From assembly GCF_021130785.1 (NCBI RefSeq), contig NC_060213.1, forward strand, positions 101,999,501 through 102,063,500: 64,000 nt of DNA. The letters run 5' to 3'. Made by a program: the position numbers and the translations under genes. How positions within the stretch are numbered: position 1 is the stretch's first letter; the number at the start of each line of letters is the position of its first letter. Source of the stretch: Homalodisca vitripennis (taxonomy: Eukaryota > Arthropoda > Insecta > Hemiptera > Cicadellidae). This document shows positions 22,060-36,489 of this stretch, piece after piece. Under the pieces are notes generated by a model, which did no database searches, had not been told where the DNA came from, and was given only the letters and a program-made list of their open reading frames with translations.

Positions 22060-24260
22060 ACGTTAGGCTATTGGACACTTAAAATAATTTGAAAGAATAT
22101 TTTTAAATGCTCATTTTAGAATCAAAAACTTTGCCGGTTTGAAACATGAAGTAGAACAAAGATGAGAAGGTGGCAACCCAACAACGTGCACCGATCAAGA
22201 TAAATTTTACCTATAGTTGTTTTCTTATGTAACTGCTGTACTTTACGTTTAGGTAAATTTTGCGGGTTTACAGATGGCTTAGATCTAATCAGAGAACAAA
22301 TATATGGAAGGGAAGGGAAAACCCAACAGAATCAATATTGTATCAATAGGAGAAAGCAAAGTTCGTGGCAATGACTAGTGCTATTTTCATTCATCACTTT
22401 ATTAGTCCACGAGTCGAGAGCTAATTTGCTTTGCTTAAGCAAACAACTAGCTTTTTCTTGAAATTGGTTGAAGGATTTTGCTACAACAAATCGATAGTCA
22501 ACCTAATGCAAGTGTGAGCAATTGCAAATATCAAATAATAATTTATTCGCAAATCATACTTTTGCTAGTTTAACAAATTTGAACCGAACGTTCGACAGGT
22601 AAATTATAATCACGTCACTGTTAAAAAAAATAGAAAAATACACTAATTTTAGGGTCACTATATTATTAACTGACGCTGATTTAATATTTATTTAAGTGCC
22701 TCACGGTTGGGTCTCAAACCAGGAAAAATAAGACTAAGAAAAAATTATTGGTGCTTATTATTAATCTTTGGAATACTCTCTAATTTTGAACTCCCCCAAT
22801 GCTAGAAAGCTGACGATAAACATTTTCTTATGTGAAATTTATCTATCGATTTCAAGAAAAGCACGGTTGTATTTATACAATACAAGTTGACTGTAGTATC
22901 CAAGTCTATATTGCTTCTAATAGTTACACAACTAAGTAGTTACTCAATTGTAAGAATATAGTAAAACTCAGGGATAAATCATGAAGTTGCAGTGGGAATG
23001 AAATTATTATAATATTAAGGAACTCTATCCATAGCGACAGAAGCGCGGCTTGTCACACAACTGGCAACTGCAGTTGCTTTTCAACCTCTGTTCAGTTCGC
23101 CCTTAATAAATTGTTAAATACTTCGTCATTGGATTCAAACTGATGAAAATTAAAATTATGATTTATATACGTCACACATACATTTTATAGGTAACTACAT
23201 AAAATTAAACACCATTTCCAAAATACTACTAATGCTACTTGTACATAACTTTAACTGTCGCAATTTTAATTTTTCCCTAGTTTTTCTATTAGCGTAACTG
23301 TAAATTAAGTTACACGTTATGCCAAAGTGAAATTAGTGTATAGAGGCTACAATAAACACGTTTCATGGTTAGAGAGCACCGTATTAGATCGTTTCCTCAA
23401 TCTCAGTTAATTATAACTATGAGATCCAATTTCATTAACGCATCAAGAGTGAGTATTACACACACGTGCAATCAAATCGGGTCTCAGACGGTATTGTACT
23501 GACAATACAGTAATATTCCAATAATCCAATTACAATGTTGTTACTGTTACAGCTCCTTGCCTCAGTAACACACTACTGAACAAGGGATATGGAGGTGAGG
23601 AGATGATAGTCAATCGTAGATTCGACCTCCTCAGTCTTCTTTGCTTGATTCTTCAAAGTTCGTAGCTGTACAGAACGCCAAATTGTTTGCGACTTATGTG
23701 CTGCACATTGCACTTGCCCTTAATTTGTCCTCAATACATAGAAAGCCTATTAAATATTTTGCTGCTAATCTACTTTACATGTTATTCATAAAAACACAAA
23801 CATATCATATACACGTAAATCTCACCCTCTGTAAGGGAAATGGTATTTTATAATATACTATCAGCTACCCAACGATTTTTTACTTTTCTGTGAAAAAGGG
23901 ATATACGTCATGGACATAAGATTTTTAAATTGCTTATTTAACAATATTTAAAATAAGTGGTGGTCACTAGAAGATATTCTAGTTTCCTGATACACTTTAG
24001 AACCATTAGGTTTAAAGTTTAAAGAGCAATGATTTAAGGTCCTGAAGCCGAAAGGTAAAAAGACTTGTAACACTTTTTTAAGACCTGAAATAACATTAAA
24101 ATAGAGTGGGGGGATACTAAGCTTGTCATAGTAATCTTATTAAATTCATTTATGATGTCATAAATCTATAACAAGTTTGAGTCGGAGGCAAACAATTTTA
24201 TGGTATGTTTTATTGTAGACGATGGGACACTATTGTCTAATTGTGTATTTATAAGAAAAT
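22060..24260. repeat. Diverged paralogue C of A 2630-3558 and 7580-9150
   Basis: Collinear matches include CTATTGGACACTTAAAATAA (A 2639), CACCGATCAAG (A 2766), TTAGTCCACGAGTCG (A 3018), CAACCTCTGTTCAGTTC (A 7779), TTGTTACTGTTACAGCTCCT (A 8285) and the TAGTAATCTTA block (A 9056). The transposon at A 3561-7579 is absent here, with the empty site near 22909 (TCTATATTGCTTC). No coding capacity is retained. Confidence 0.8.
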
Positions 24261-27200
24261 TTTAAAAACAAAAAATGTAGCACAAGGGGTAGCCATCCTC
24301 TAGTAGCCACCCTCTGTGGGTGTCTGATCGTTATGGAAATGCTAGAGGTTTTGCTTTCCTCCATGAGGCACACATTTGCTAAATTTAAACTTTCTGGGAT
24401 ATTTGAATGTTTGAGAACTAATGATGACAGAGTGATGGTTTTATATTTTGTACATAGAGATCATCTAATTTAAAAGCAATGATTCTGTACATTGTTCCAT
24501 ACCTTAACTATCAGTCATATTCATTTACAATTGCTGCAAAATCGATAGGAATTAAAATTAAAAATGCGAAATTTGTTACATTGTAGTGTCTCTAAATATA
24601 ATTTGACGTTGTTGTTTTACAACACTAAAGTATTTTTATGTTTAAATACAATGATCTCCCACAACACCCCATGATCAAACATTGACACATTTAGTACTTA
24701 ATTTAAAATATAATCGCAAGGTAATAATATAGAAATTGTTATTACCGACACATATTTTATAGTGTATGTCAGTAATGTGCAGGGTCTCATGTGTTTATTA
24801 GGTTTACTTTATTGTTACTGATTTTTTATTAATTACCGCATCAGAGAGTAAGCTAGATTCAATCAAAACATTCACAGTCTTCCACTTTTACGTTTATAAT
24901 GTGCCATTCATGCTCTTACTCCATTTCAGTGATATCATTTGAGTTTATTCTTTCCAGTCTGTATTTAATGCTGTTGATGAACAATTAAAATATCACGATT
25001 GGCAGTCATGCTTTGAAGTTTTTAAGATAGCTATATTTTGGGATTTAAAAACTTAGACAATAAGGTAGATTTAATTTTTTGAAGGCAGTATTATATATTC
25101 AACAAAATTCAAACAAAGAATGTTAATTTCATAAGAAATTAAAATACATGCAATAGAACAAGCTATTCTATGTTTATTGCTATGATTGAGAAATCTACTT
25201 TAATCGTTCTCAAATATAGGGTATTAAAGAAACTATTATAAAGCATATCTTAAGGACAGAAGTTTCACTGTCTGAGAAGTTAACTGAGACTGAACAAGAA
25301 AGTCAGCTGTTTTGTTATCTTTACACAAGGGCCATCACTGCGATAAAGTTTACTGAGCATCCATCTGCAATTATTTATTCTACCCAATTTTCTTTCTTCT
25401 TTTATTCCCAGATTATTTGTACATTCTAAGACTAAATAATTAATAGACATAGGGAATACATCACAAATATTTTATATAGGCATAGGGGATAAATTAAATC
25501 TTAAAGCAACCAACAATTTCCCCACTAAGATCATTCCAAATGAAAGACCATCATCATTACTTATGATTATGCATTACACTTTCGAGTTTAACTCATCGTA
25601 TCATTATCAGCTAAACAAATTTGTTATCTTCAACTTTAGTAATAACTAAAAAGATTATTCTGTTATTCAGTAAGAAGTATTGTATGGATACCATGATTGT
25701 ACAAACAATGTATAAGGAAATAATGTTATAGCTTTTTTTAGAATTGAAATATACAATGCTTTATACCAACAACAAATTACTCCTACATTGAAGTGTACAG
25801 AAATAAATTTATAAAACACAAATTCTTACAGTGTTTATTTGCTGTTTTTTTTGTAACATTATTTATATTTTTACCTATATTAACTATATATGTATGCGTT
25901 TAGTATTCATAGTTTATAAAAAATAGTATGAAATTAACCTTCGAACTTATTCCCACGTTATATTGGACCAATATTATCATTTTCTCGTTCCTCTGACAGA
26001 TGGCCGATAGCCTTATACGAATAGATTAAATATAATTCGATCTTTAATAATCTTTGGAAATATTACTTTCAGAGGTACTATATCAGTATTGTTATATTAC
26101 TCAATATAAACAAAGTTATATATAAACAAACCAAACCTTCACCAATACAGTATTTACATAATTACGAGTAAGTAATAATGTGTCAAATCTTTGTTGCTTT
26201 AAAATCAGTATTAGATTAAACAAAAATATTTTGTCACGTATCGTTTATCTTGAAGGTGTAAAATAAAATTGAGATAAGAACAAAATACGAAACGTTCGTT
26301 TATTAGTACCAAATCGGAGCAAAAAATTCCTCCTTCAATCCTCACTGGCAGAAAACCTTTGTAATGTAAATCTAATAAATTTTAGGAAGAGAAATAATCC
26401 AGGGGTCTTTTGCTACCTGCAATCTTTCGTTTTGTTAAATTCATATTAGTAATTATTTGTTTTACTTGTTTTACGCATATTATGACATGCATAACATAGA
26501 CTTCGTTTAAAGCTACTCCTATTGTACTAAATACATGTTAATCAAATTTTAGTTCTTTCTGATTGGCCACAATTTTTTTTTTATTATAGCAACAGGAAAA
26601 AATAATTGAAAAATATTAAATTTAAGTAGGTTGGAAATGCTTCTTATACAATAATATCTATAATGTACATGATGCTGTATAAACACTAAGACATTTCGTT
26701 TTCCCTCTACAATGAAAAGTTAAGCCCCAGAGGAGTGGTCGTTTGGAAGTTAATGTACCAGTTGTGCTGAAGTGCCAGCTGATAAACCGGGCTTTGAAAC
26801 TCTCGCTTACAAATTTCCCTCAAAGACTAAACAATACTTCCCTACATAGAATATGCCGCTCATATATTTTGGTAATTTAAGTGATCAGTTTAACAATGCT
26901 AATTTTCGTTGAAATAACTTATTTTTCACTTGGGTGAAAAATAATGACTAAATAATAAAAAATATAAATTTTTGAAAGTTAGAACATAAATGAAAATTGT
27001 GGAATAAAAAATAAATTTAATTTATAGGTTTCATTACAAAAAGAATCATAAAAACTGTGTTTACCCTAATCCTGGTACCAAAAGTTTCATCAGGTCATTG
27101 CAAATTTGATTAATTACTTAAAACTACATATCTTGTTTCATATATTTTTCAAAAGAATTTCTGTACACGATTGTACTCGAGTCTAGGAGTAAATACAACG

Positions 27201-27439
27201 CTTAGTTTTGTCTTACTCCGCTATTAATCCCAATGATATTATGGGGTGTGAAACTTAAAAAACCCCTACAATTCAATGTTGTATTCAAATTGTTTAGGAA
27301 TTGCAGTTAATGAATATTGTACATTATCCATTTGTTTACAAAGCTTTTGTTACATTACTTTATTCCAATTTAATTGCATCGTATCAAAGCAACTTCATTG
27401 TTACTAAAGACTTCAATAAAATAGCTTCGTCTAGGTACT
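24261..27439. other. Non-coding interval in unit C
   Basis: AT-rich, with no homology to the A units recognised and no gene. The jerky-like fragment of A and B is not present. A short less AT-rich stretch at about 26720-26830 has no recognisable content. Confidence 0.4.
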
Positions 27440-30400
27440 AACATACTTCTATCTGATAAGGGATAGAACGAATGCAGTGACAGTTCCCTCTACACTACAA
27501 GCAATTACGACATCTTCCAATTTCTATAGTGGCACAGATAGTGTAAAATATTAATTGCAGATACGCCAGTGTTCTTGGTAGCACTTTATCAAACTATGTA
27601 AATCTAGCGCGCATTATGTAACTGACTCTTACGACATCAGTTCTCTAGATTCTTTTGAAAATGTCTCTTTTTAAGAAATAATTCTGAAAAGAAATGTATG
27701 ATTTAATTTAATGGATAATGTGAGGCATAATATACTTTGTTATGTAATAGTATCGATGTACAATTTATTATATAAAAAACTTTATTTTAAACATAGTTCA
27801 TATCCTAATCTAACAGTGATATTTAATGATACAGTCCTTGGTCTTAGAGTAACACTGATCATGCGCTTTTAATGTGTATAGGACTCAACTATATAAAGTA
27901 CTAACTATTCTGTATAACATGTTTTTTACAGAGTATGTGAGTCGTGACTACTCCTATTTTGTGATAGCAGATACCAACGCATGGTGCAGAAATGTATTGT
28001 AACTATTTGTGAGATAAACAGGCGTTTATAAACTATGCCAATTCATACTTGAAGTACAGCTGTAATAAATTACATAAGCTGTTACATATAATAATCGATG
28101 TAAATGTGAAATTTAGTATAAATTTAAAATAGGAACAACGTGTATGTGTCTGTTTTACATAACATTTATAAAAAACATTTTTATAACCTTTAAAATAATG
28201 TGCTAGCAGCGTTTAAAAATGATTATTAGAGTCAGTGTAGAATAAAAGAAGACCCTCGTTCATAATTTCTAAAAATGTACTTTTTGATGATGAAACACGT
28301 AAATCGTGATTGTATTTTCCTACCACACAGTAATAACGTATTGCCAATTTTTATAATTCATTCTTTCAATGTTCATTGGATTGAGAATCAAATAGCGCGT
28401 GCTGAGAATTATTTTAATTGGAAAGATGCAAAAGAGCAGTTTACTAATTTCCTGCAAAAACGGTGAATCTGACAGTGTAAAGCTTAAAACGTTGTCTCTC
28501 TAAGACTTACCTATGCTATTCAACTGCAAGATGGACTCTAATCCTACTGCAAGTTCAGATAGTTTTTTGCAAGCCAAGTTCTGATTAACTGCATCTTCCC
28601 TCCACAAAAACATTAACAGAATTATAAGATGGTCTCTAACCAACCACTGAACAATTTAACTAACTTTTAGTTCATCCTGTAGTGTATAATACTACAAAGA
28701 GAAGTATACCGTACCATGTTTCGAGTAACCTTCATCAAGGTGCAATGCTAGATCTAAAGTCTAACTCCAGACAAAAATGTTGAATTTAATACGATAGGTA
28801 GTTTACATGTATTAATATCTAGCGCATTAAACTATCTTTTGATTTTACTGAGTTTATTACAAATACATGGGCACAAAATGACACAAGAAGTATTGTTATT
28901 ATAGTCCAAACAAGTATATCTGACTATAAAATATGAAAAAGTGTCGGAATAAAACTAATTTTTTGTATATTCATCATTTTAAAAATCAACTTATTATTCT
29001 TGACCGACTGTAAATTATAGTATAATTTAATAACGATTATATTAAAATTCTATTTAATATGTGATTTTGCATATTATTAAATAATACGGTATTTTTATAA
29101 AAAAATTACGAAATCATTTATATAAAATGAGCAATAAATTTAAGCATGTTTTAATACAGTTTTATATTTAAAATATTTTAGATCGAACATGGTACCTTTG
29201 ATTATTGAAAAGAAACCATTTTAAAGCACCTGTTTTTTAATTCCTCTTATCATCATACAGTCATGCATTGCCATAAAATACACCCAGTAGAAATCAAAAT
29301 AATAGTTGTCACTCCTACCATAATGCCGTGTTAAACTAGACCAGGACTGATGGAAATTTTAATTATTTATCAAAGTGAATTCATTAAAATGAAGTTGCTT
29401 GAAATAAAATATTGATTGTTTATTTTTTAAACCAATATAAATTAGACATATATTTGTGAAACTCATTTATTTTACAAAGTTGACTCCATTTTTGAGTTAA
29501 TGTCTTATTTCATTAAATAAAATGTTCTTATCTAAAAGAATATCGTAGAATACTATAGAACCAAATAAGATGACTATCTAGCACAATACGATGACTATAA
29601 AAGTTGCCAGTAAATGGTTTGTATTAGGGTTTCTGCCTCAGTGGTAAACCTACTATACGGTAGATTAACCAAATTGAACGTTTTTCTAATTTTATTTAAT
29701 ATACATGAAGTATATGGAGAATATATTAATAAGGTAGCAAATTATTTCGAATCTCGAGTTCTACATTCTTTTTTCGATTGACACGAATAACGAACATGAC
29801 CCTGTAGTTTATTGGTAAGATATAATACAATACATATAGCCCTAAAGATCCTTTAAAGGGTCTTGTTGCAATTAACTGTAAATAATTAGCAGAAATGTGA
29901 TTTTGCAAACAAATTAAATAACGTATAAGGAATGAAAAGTTATATTTCCTTCAATGAAACATAGTATACTTTATTTTACGACTGAATCCTTGATAGTAAC
30001 GGGTAATACACTGATATATAAAGTTTCCCACGAGTAACTCGACAAATTTCTCAGATGGTTTCCTCTCATCAAAGTAATGAAGAACGTTCATATAAGCATA
30101 TGTGCGGAAAACCTTTGTTAGCGAGACGGCTATCCAAAGATTTTGCCTGATTTTTCAGGAAAGGGAGGAAATAAAGCGACACTTATGTTTTTATGGTGTA
30201 AAGATGGTTGTTAAATTTATTGTATGTTATGTAAAATGAACTCAAAAAATAGAATGAAATACGTCCCACACCTGTAAGACCAACCATTTATAAGTATACC
30301 AGCTGCAAGTAGTTTAAAAAAAAATTCTAACTTTAGTTAAGAATCGATAATTTTAACATTCATATAACACAGTGCTCTACTTTTACAATGCACTGCGTTT

Positions 30401-30970
30401 ATTAAACGAATCAAGGATCATAAAAGAAAAAATAAGAAATGGAAATAGTTTTATAAAACCAACCACACCAGTCATAGCTTATTGGTTTGCATCACAAAAC
30501 GAAAGAGCTGCATCAAAGTGTTCCAGACCTTTTGACTTACTAATTACTGTATGTCAAGCGACCTCTATCGCAGCGACTCACGTTCATGAGGCACGAATGA
30601 CAGACATGATTGCAACCAGTCATTTGCGAGAGGGAATCAATCAGTCACCGTAAATAATCACCTTAATCATTGCCTTTGATATAGTTAGCTCTACAGAGCA
30701 GGATATTTTTACAAATCCAATAAGAATTCATGATACATAATCTGATAAACTTACAAAAAAATGTCTCACCAGCTGTTAAACATAGGTAAAAAACCAGAGT
30801 GGAATAAGTTAGAAGGCCACTTCCATATTTAAAGTTTATAAACACTGATGTCGCTATTATCGAATCCAAGTGATTAATAATATTTCAAAATTTAATTTCT
30901 TACCTACTAGCTTAGCTTCACGTAACATTACTTGCATTCAAGGCTTTTGTTAGTGTTAGAAGGTAAGGGA
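27440..30970. repeat. Diverged paralogue C of A 10220-12270
   Basis: Matches in order: 27440-27640 to A 10220-10410 (TTTCTATAGTGGCACA), 29240-29420 to A 10740-10960, 29540-29900 to A 11060-11300 (ACCAAATAAGATGACTA), 30450-30710 to the conserved block, and 30860-30960 to A 12170-12270. The parts between are too diverged to align by eye. An open frame of 93 codons at 30372-30653 overlaps the conserved block but is not kept in A, B or D. Confidence 0.7.
30450..30710. repeat. Conserved ~290-bp block, copy in unit C
   Basis: Same landmarks as the A copy: ATGATTGCAACCAGTCATTT, GCGAGAGGGAATCAATCAG and a TTGCCTTTGATATAGTTAGC tail, closest in sequence to the D copy. Confidence 0.75.
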
Positions 30971-31493
30971 TTAAAATATGTGTATAGTATTAGGAAATAT
31001 ATATGGAAGCTGAAGAGACAGGTAGTCGCCTCACACACACGCATACCCACACTCGAGTGGAGGGGTGGGAAAGCCTCCAAGTTTTCCACCCCGAGTTGTT
31101 CAGTAAAATTGTAGACTCATTATTGAGCAATGCTCTGTGACAGTTTCATTGTAAAGTATGTTTAGTATCACTTTTATCATGTTTAGGTTTAAAGTCTTTA
31201 TTACTAATCGGTTATGGATAATGTACAAGTAAGTGAAAACTGAGTTTGTTTGAAAAGTGTGCTAGGAAAGTGTTTTAGGGCGGAAAGTCCTAATACCCTT
31301 CACTTGTGTCTATGGGGGGAGAGTCTGTGTGTGTCTTCATTTAACATGAGCTGGGCTTCAGCCGCTGTCACTGTTTGGCATTACTGTACAGTCAACGCCA
31401 CCCAAAAATAATAGTCCTGATGCGGTTTCACTAACTTTTTCCTTCACGGACCTTTTTAGGAGACAATACAACTTTTGTTTAGTATTTAAATTT

Positions 31494-31527
<34 letters not shown>

Positions 31528-31591
31528 GTCGTTGCGATAGATAATGACCAGGCATTTGAACTTTCATGATCTTTATAATGACCGCAGTTTT
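30971..31591. other. Unassigned interval, less AT-rich
   Basis: Contains a GC-richer stretch around 31025-31100 with TCGAGTGGAGGGGTGGG, a TA/CA microsatellite at 31494-31528, and no recognisable gene. It may be a mobile-element fragment, as it has no counterpart in A. Confidence 0.35.
31494..31528. repeat. CATA/TA microsatellite
   Basis: Short run of ACATACAT followed by alternating TA. Confidence 0.9.
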
Positions 31592-32430
31592 CAACTGTTT
31601 GACAGAATCACAACTCAAGAAATGCTGCTTCGCTCAATGAAACTCACCTTTGAACCTAACTTTATAAGTATAGGAGCCTAAATTCAATTTGTATTGCATA
31701 AGCACAAAGCCCGGTTTCTTTTTAAATTGAAATTTTCTTAAGAAACAAATCGTTTATCAGCCGCACCAGGTCAAAATGGTATTGTATAAAAAGCGTTAAA
31801 AATATAAATCATATATTTCTCAGGCTAATTTGTTTTTATCTTCCTTCATGATTAATTCATTAATTTGCTTAAATCTGACTTACCTATTCATGTAAAATAT
31901 TATTACAGATGAAAAAATCACAAAATTTATAGTGCTCCGTATTTAAGTGTCTAAAATTTAATAATAATTGCATGAAGATAAGAAAAATACGATTGAGGAC
32001 AGATTTTAATTTTATATTTTTAACTCTTTTAATATCTTTCCATTTCATCGTAACCAAAACTAACGTGTAGTACGATCAATTTATTTTTAGGGGCAACTTC
32101 TCTACAAGTTTTTTTCTACTAATTTCTCTACCAATCTATATTTGTTTTCTTCGGCTTACTTACTTTCATTCATTTACAATAATTATTGGATCGTTAACTG
32201 TATGTATTGAAACGGTCTATCTTTAATCACAAACTCGAATATAATGACTTTCCGCTAAGAAGCAGTTGGACTATAACCCCCGTAATGGCTAATAAAGTGA
32301 TTTATCTCTTTTTTGTATCATCACTGTTTTAAAAACGAAATGTTGAAACGACATAATATGTTGTTGTAGTTATAGTAGCAACAACAGTCCTGTATTTCAA
32401 TCCCAGCTAAGTTAACCTCTGGTAGTTGTT
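31592..32430. repeat. Block shared by units C and D, first copy
   Basis: It matches 43545-44450. Landmarks are ACTGTTTGACAGA at the start, AAGAAATGCTGC, TAGGAGCC.AA, and GTGATTTATCTC near the end. No match was recognised in A. No coding frame is conserved. Confidence 0.65.
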
Positions 32431-34086
32431 ATGAATTATGGCAAGAAACGTCTTAAAATAATTGAAAAAGACAGATATTATTAGTTTTTCCTTCAATAAT
32501 GACGTTTAAAATAAGAGGGTTATGGGATGATGCCAAATAATTAAAGTTTTTATAGATTGTGTTGGCTTACTGAGGCAGTATCTCTCTCACAAGCAGTGCC
32601 TCCATGAGGAAAAGGGTTTTCCTCTTTGAGTCCATGATATACGGACTCATTACGCGGAGTCTATGAAAATACGGCCTATTTCACTACATGCATATCGCAA
32701 AAGTATTATAAATTTTTCCATGCTCTAGTTTACCAAAGGAGACTGCGTGTTATTGGTAAATCGGAATAAAGTAAGGTTTCAGACAAAAAGTTTATTATAA
32801 TTTTACTTTTGTTTGGAGATTTACCATGTAAGGCTATTGATAACGAAATTAAAATAAGGTTTTTATCGCCAGGCTTTAAATTTGCCTGTTCACTACAATA
32901 TACTTTCAGGATATTGTCGCATCTTAGATAGGGACATAAGTACACACGTCATCGTCACTAATTTATTTCCTATTCAATCCGTTAAAGAAAGAAGAAGAAG
33001 AAGGCCAATGACATTAAGTTTTTCAGTGGCTGCTTAATAACATTTTTATGTTCTTTAGATACGACTTTTTCAGTCCTTCTCATTCATAAAACTTTCAATT
33101 TAATATTAGTACATTAATTAAAAAATATTATAAGAACTAAAGTAACTATAATTTTCAATATATTTAGATGCATAAATACTCTATATCCTGTCCACTTGCG
33201 TGCTTCTTCTCCCTTAGTTCTGTAAAGTATAACTAACAGATACCTAACAAAGAATAGTAATACATACGAAAGAAGACAATATATTGCTAAATTAAATGGT
33301 CTGTATTTAAAATGTGAATTATCAGTAGTAGCTAATGTTACGTTTTAATCTTATTTGAATTTATTATTTTTTGGGAAAACCCTTTTCCTCCATGCTGGAT
33401 ACTATTATATAAACGTTTCTTTAAGTATACTTTACAATTGAAAATCTATACCTCGTAATTACAATATTTAATATCCCTATGTTTCTATTAGGAAAAATAA
33501 TTTATTGCGATTAGAAAAATCTAATTTATGTTAAAGGACACGTGAATTGTTTCTGCACATAAAACTAGCCTCTATATTTGCCAAGTATTAGAAACTCGAT
33601 TATCGTAAAAAAGTCTATAATAATTTCTGACAGGAACGCTAAAGGCCATTAAATAGGAGATAAACCGTTAATTGGTATTTGCTCAATATTCATACTCACA
33701 CCACCGCTATTGGAATAGAAACACTTTTTATACTCGACTTGAATTATCGGTATTTTGAGTGTTTTCCAATTAAACCATTTACATTTTTGAGAGTTTTTTT
33801 AGCCTTTAAAAGCAAATGTACAGTTAAATGAAATTTTTAAATGTTTCCTCAGTCAATAAAGTTTCAGATTTAGTGAAGCTTAACATCGATTGTTATATGT
33901 AACTGTTTTATGTACAGTAGTATATATATAATATGTGTATATATCATTAAATCCTTATCAATTAAATAGCTATCTTAATTATCTGTTTATTTTAATTGTT
34001 ATCACGGTTTGTTTAGTATTAAAACTATCGAGTAGCAAGAACCTATTAATACTACTGCCCTACTTATTAGAAAGCAAATGGTTTTA
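32431..34086. other. Non-coding interval
   Basis: AT-rich with no gene recognised. A short alternating TA stretch lies near 33920-33948. Confidence 0.4.
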
Positions 34087-34290
34087 CAAGTAAGCCTAAG
34101 CATCTGCCTGCCACAGGCTGTTGTTATGGCAAAAGGCAATATCGCTGTGTCAACAACAGTATCATAGACTAATAAAGCTAAGTTTGGCTGTCACAGACAT
34201 TTAGTGGCTCGTAAGTCTTTGAGGCGCTCTGATTGCTTCTCTTGTCGCAGACCAAACTCACTTTATTTTTGGACAGTGTCATGTCTGTAT
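34087..34290 (-). repeat. Single inverted monomer of the 172-bp satellite family
   Basis: On the minus strand it reads GACAAGAGAAGCAATCAGAG followed by CGCCTCAAAGACTTACGAGC, matching the third monomer of the array at 12464-13040, and continues into the sequence that follows that array in A (CTGCCTGT..CAGGCAG region). It therefore includes the array edge, not a free monomer. Confidence 0.9.
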
Positions 34291-36489
34291 TATATGAAAT
34301 AACTACGATACTCAGTTTAAAGTTTGTGTTCATTTGAGAAAAGATTGAGTAGTAAACAATAAAGTTTAGTAAAGCTTTCGCAAAATATTCTTAGTATTTA
34401 CAAATATTTAGTAGAATATTATAAACTCGCATTCACAATAATATGGTTTTCCTGGATACATAAATTTTAAACGTGTAATTGAGGTATAAGGCTTATTCGA
34501 TGATGAGGTTGATAAGTTGTTCATTTTCCGTCTCCCTTATAGCGATGAGTTGACATTTTTACCATAACGTTATAGGTTAGTATCTAGGGCATGACGATGA
34601 ATATTCATTTACTTCATAAATTTATGATTGTATATTATACATTGTGATACTGAATTGAAATTTTCATGGCTTAGTGACTATGTATCTTTCGTATGACGTA
34701 AAATGAAATAATAATTTTCAATTAGAGTAGAACATTAGACTCTGCGTATACATCTTCATTATTTCATTACAATCACTATGGCATTGCACCTTGCAAAAAT
34801 AAATAACTGATTTGCTAATTTTTTATTGGCTTTATGTAAGCCTATCTCTAAAGTGGTTAGACAAATTTTATTTCTATCCGCAGTATAGAACATATATCTG
34901 TTTACCCACACGGTAAATAATAACTGACTTATATTATTTAAAATTGTGCATGAAACGTGATTTATACATTAGAATCACTGTGCTTAATGACGGTGCATGT
35001 AACCGTAATTTTGGAAGAATTTAGTATAAATACAGTTTCATCTTTGGATCTGAGTAAACTGAATTAGACATTTAATCACGATGACCTATTAAATTAGTTT
35101 TTAATTAAGTTAAGTTTTAAATTGAATTTTAGTTAGTAATGATGCGTCATTTTTTCTATGATTTTCTTTCTGTCTAACTGCTTTCTATAGGACGTAATAA
35201 GCTATAGTTTTGAAAGTTTTCATGCAACCACAGCGAAGCCTTTTAGGCGTAACGTGGTGTGGAATAATTATACCTTGTGTGTGTACGTGATTTACAAATG
35301 TTTAGCAACGTCTTCATAACCTATTGAATAAGTTGTGTCGGCATGACGATTTTTTCACAAATATCGCATAGTTGTAAAAGGATATTAACGAAATAATAGC
35401 AACAAAACACGGTGTGAAGAAATCCTTCAGGGCGAAATAAATCGTTGTAACATAATATAATTATTTACAATTTTTCATACATTAATATTTAAAATTATTG
35501 AAATATGCGAATCATTCTAGATAAAAATTTACCTTTTTACCTTCCATATGTCTACCTTCAAAAATATTTTTCGATCTAGGATGTTAAATGTCTATCTTAA
35601 ACTCATACTAGATTTTTGGACTGTACATGTGTACCATATGTTACATACAAGCAATTACATGTCCCCTTGACAAATGGCGTAATTAGTAGTCTGTCCCACT
35701 AACATGGGGCACACTGATGTGGTAGAGGATATGTTCTACTACACGTTTGAAAAATTAATTACTTTTTTAATAATTATTAGCTTTAACGTTTATTATGGAA
35801 CTTGTATTATTACTTTTTAATACTTTTATTATATGCTTTAACTTCCAAACTATTACTTTTAATAAAAACGCGTTTGACACGACAGATACATTTGTACGAT
35901 TAAAACTAAAGGCATATCAGTGTGTAAAGTTTAACATTGTTTTCAGGTTTAAAATAAAGATCGTTTCACTACACCCAAGACTTAATTGTAGCATCGGAAA
36001 TGGTTTGTACAGAGAGAGCCGCTGTTTTAAACAGTTTGGAATCCTTGAGTTTACGTGAAAGTTCCTTCAAAAGTTGATACTACTGTCTCTTTACTGGAAA
36101 GTTTAATAATTGCAGTTTTTATTTTATAGGCGTTCTCAGCATTCCCTTAGTCAAACCAACTCATCCTTCCGTACTGTTATCCATGATATTTTTATCACGT
36201 TAGAATACTTAAAGCTGGAATGGATTTTTTCAACTTGATATATTTTGGTCCAAATTTAAATGTACAGCAGTATTGTTTTAAGAATGACAGATTTATTTCA
36301 TTGACATGATTGCAACTAAACTAACAGTTTAAGAATATAATTATCAATTACTATTATTTAATTAATTTAATAACAGTTTACAAATAAAGTTTATTAGAAT
36401 ATGTTTAACCTATAAACGTATATCGGGCGTTCAATATATCATTCATTTTAGTGGTGGTAGATAAATTGTGTTTATTCATAGTTGATACT
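34291..36489. other. Non-coding interval
   Basis: No gene, repeat or RNA recognised. The short open frames have no recognisable domain. Confidence 0.4.

Noticed and set aside
30372..30653. 93-codon open frame in unit C
   Set aside because: It overlaps the conserved block, but the frame contains stops in A, B and D, so it is not a shared gene.
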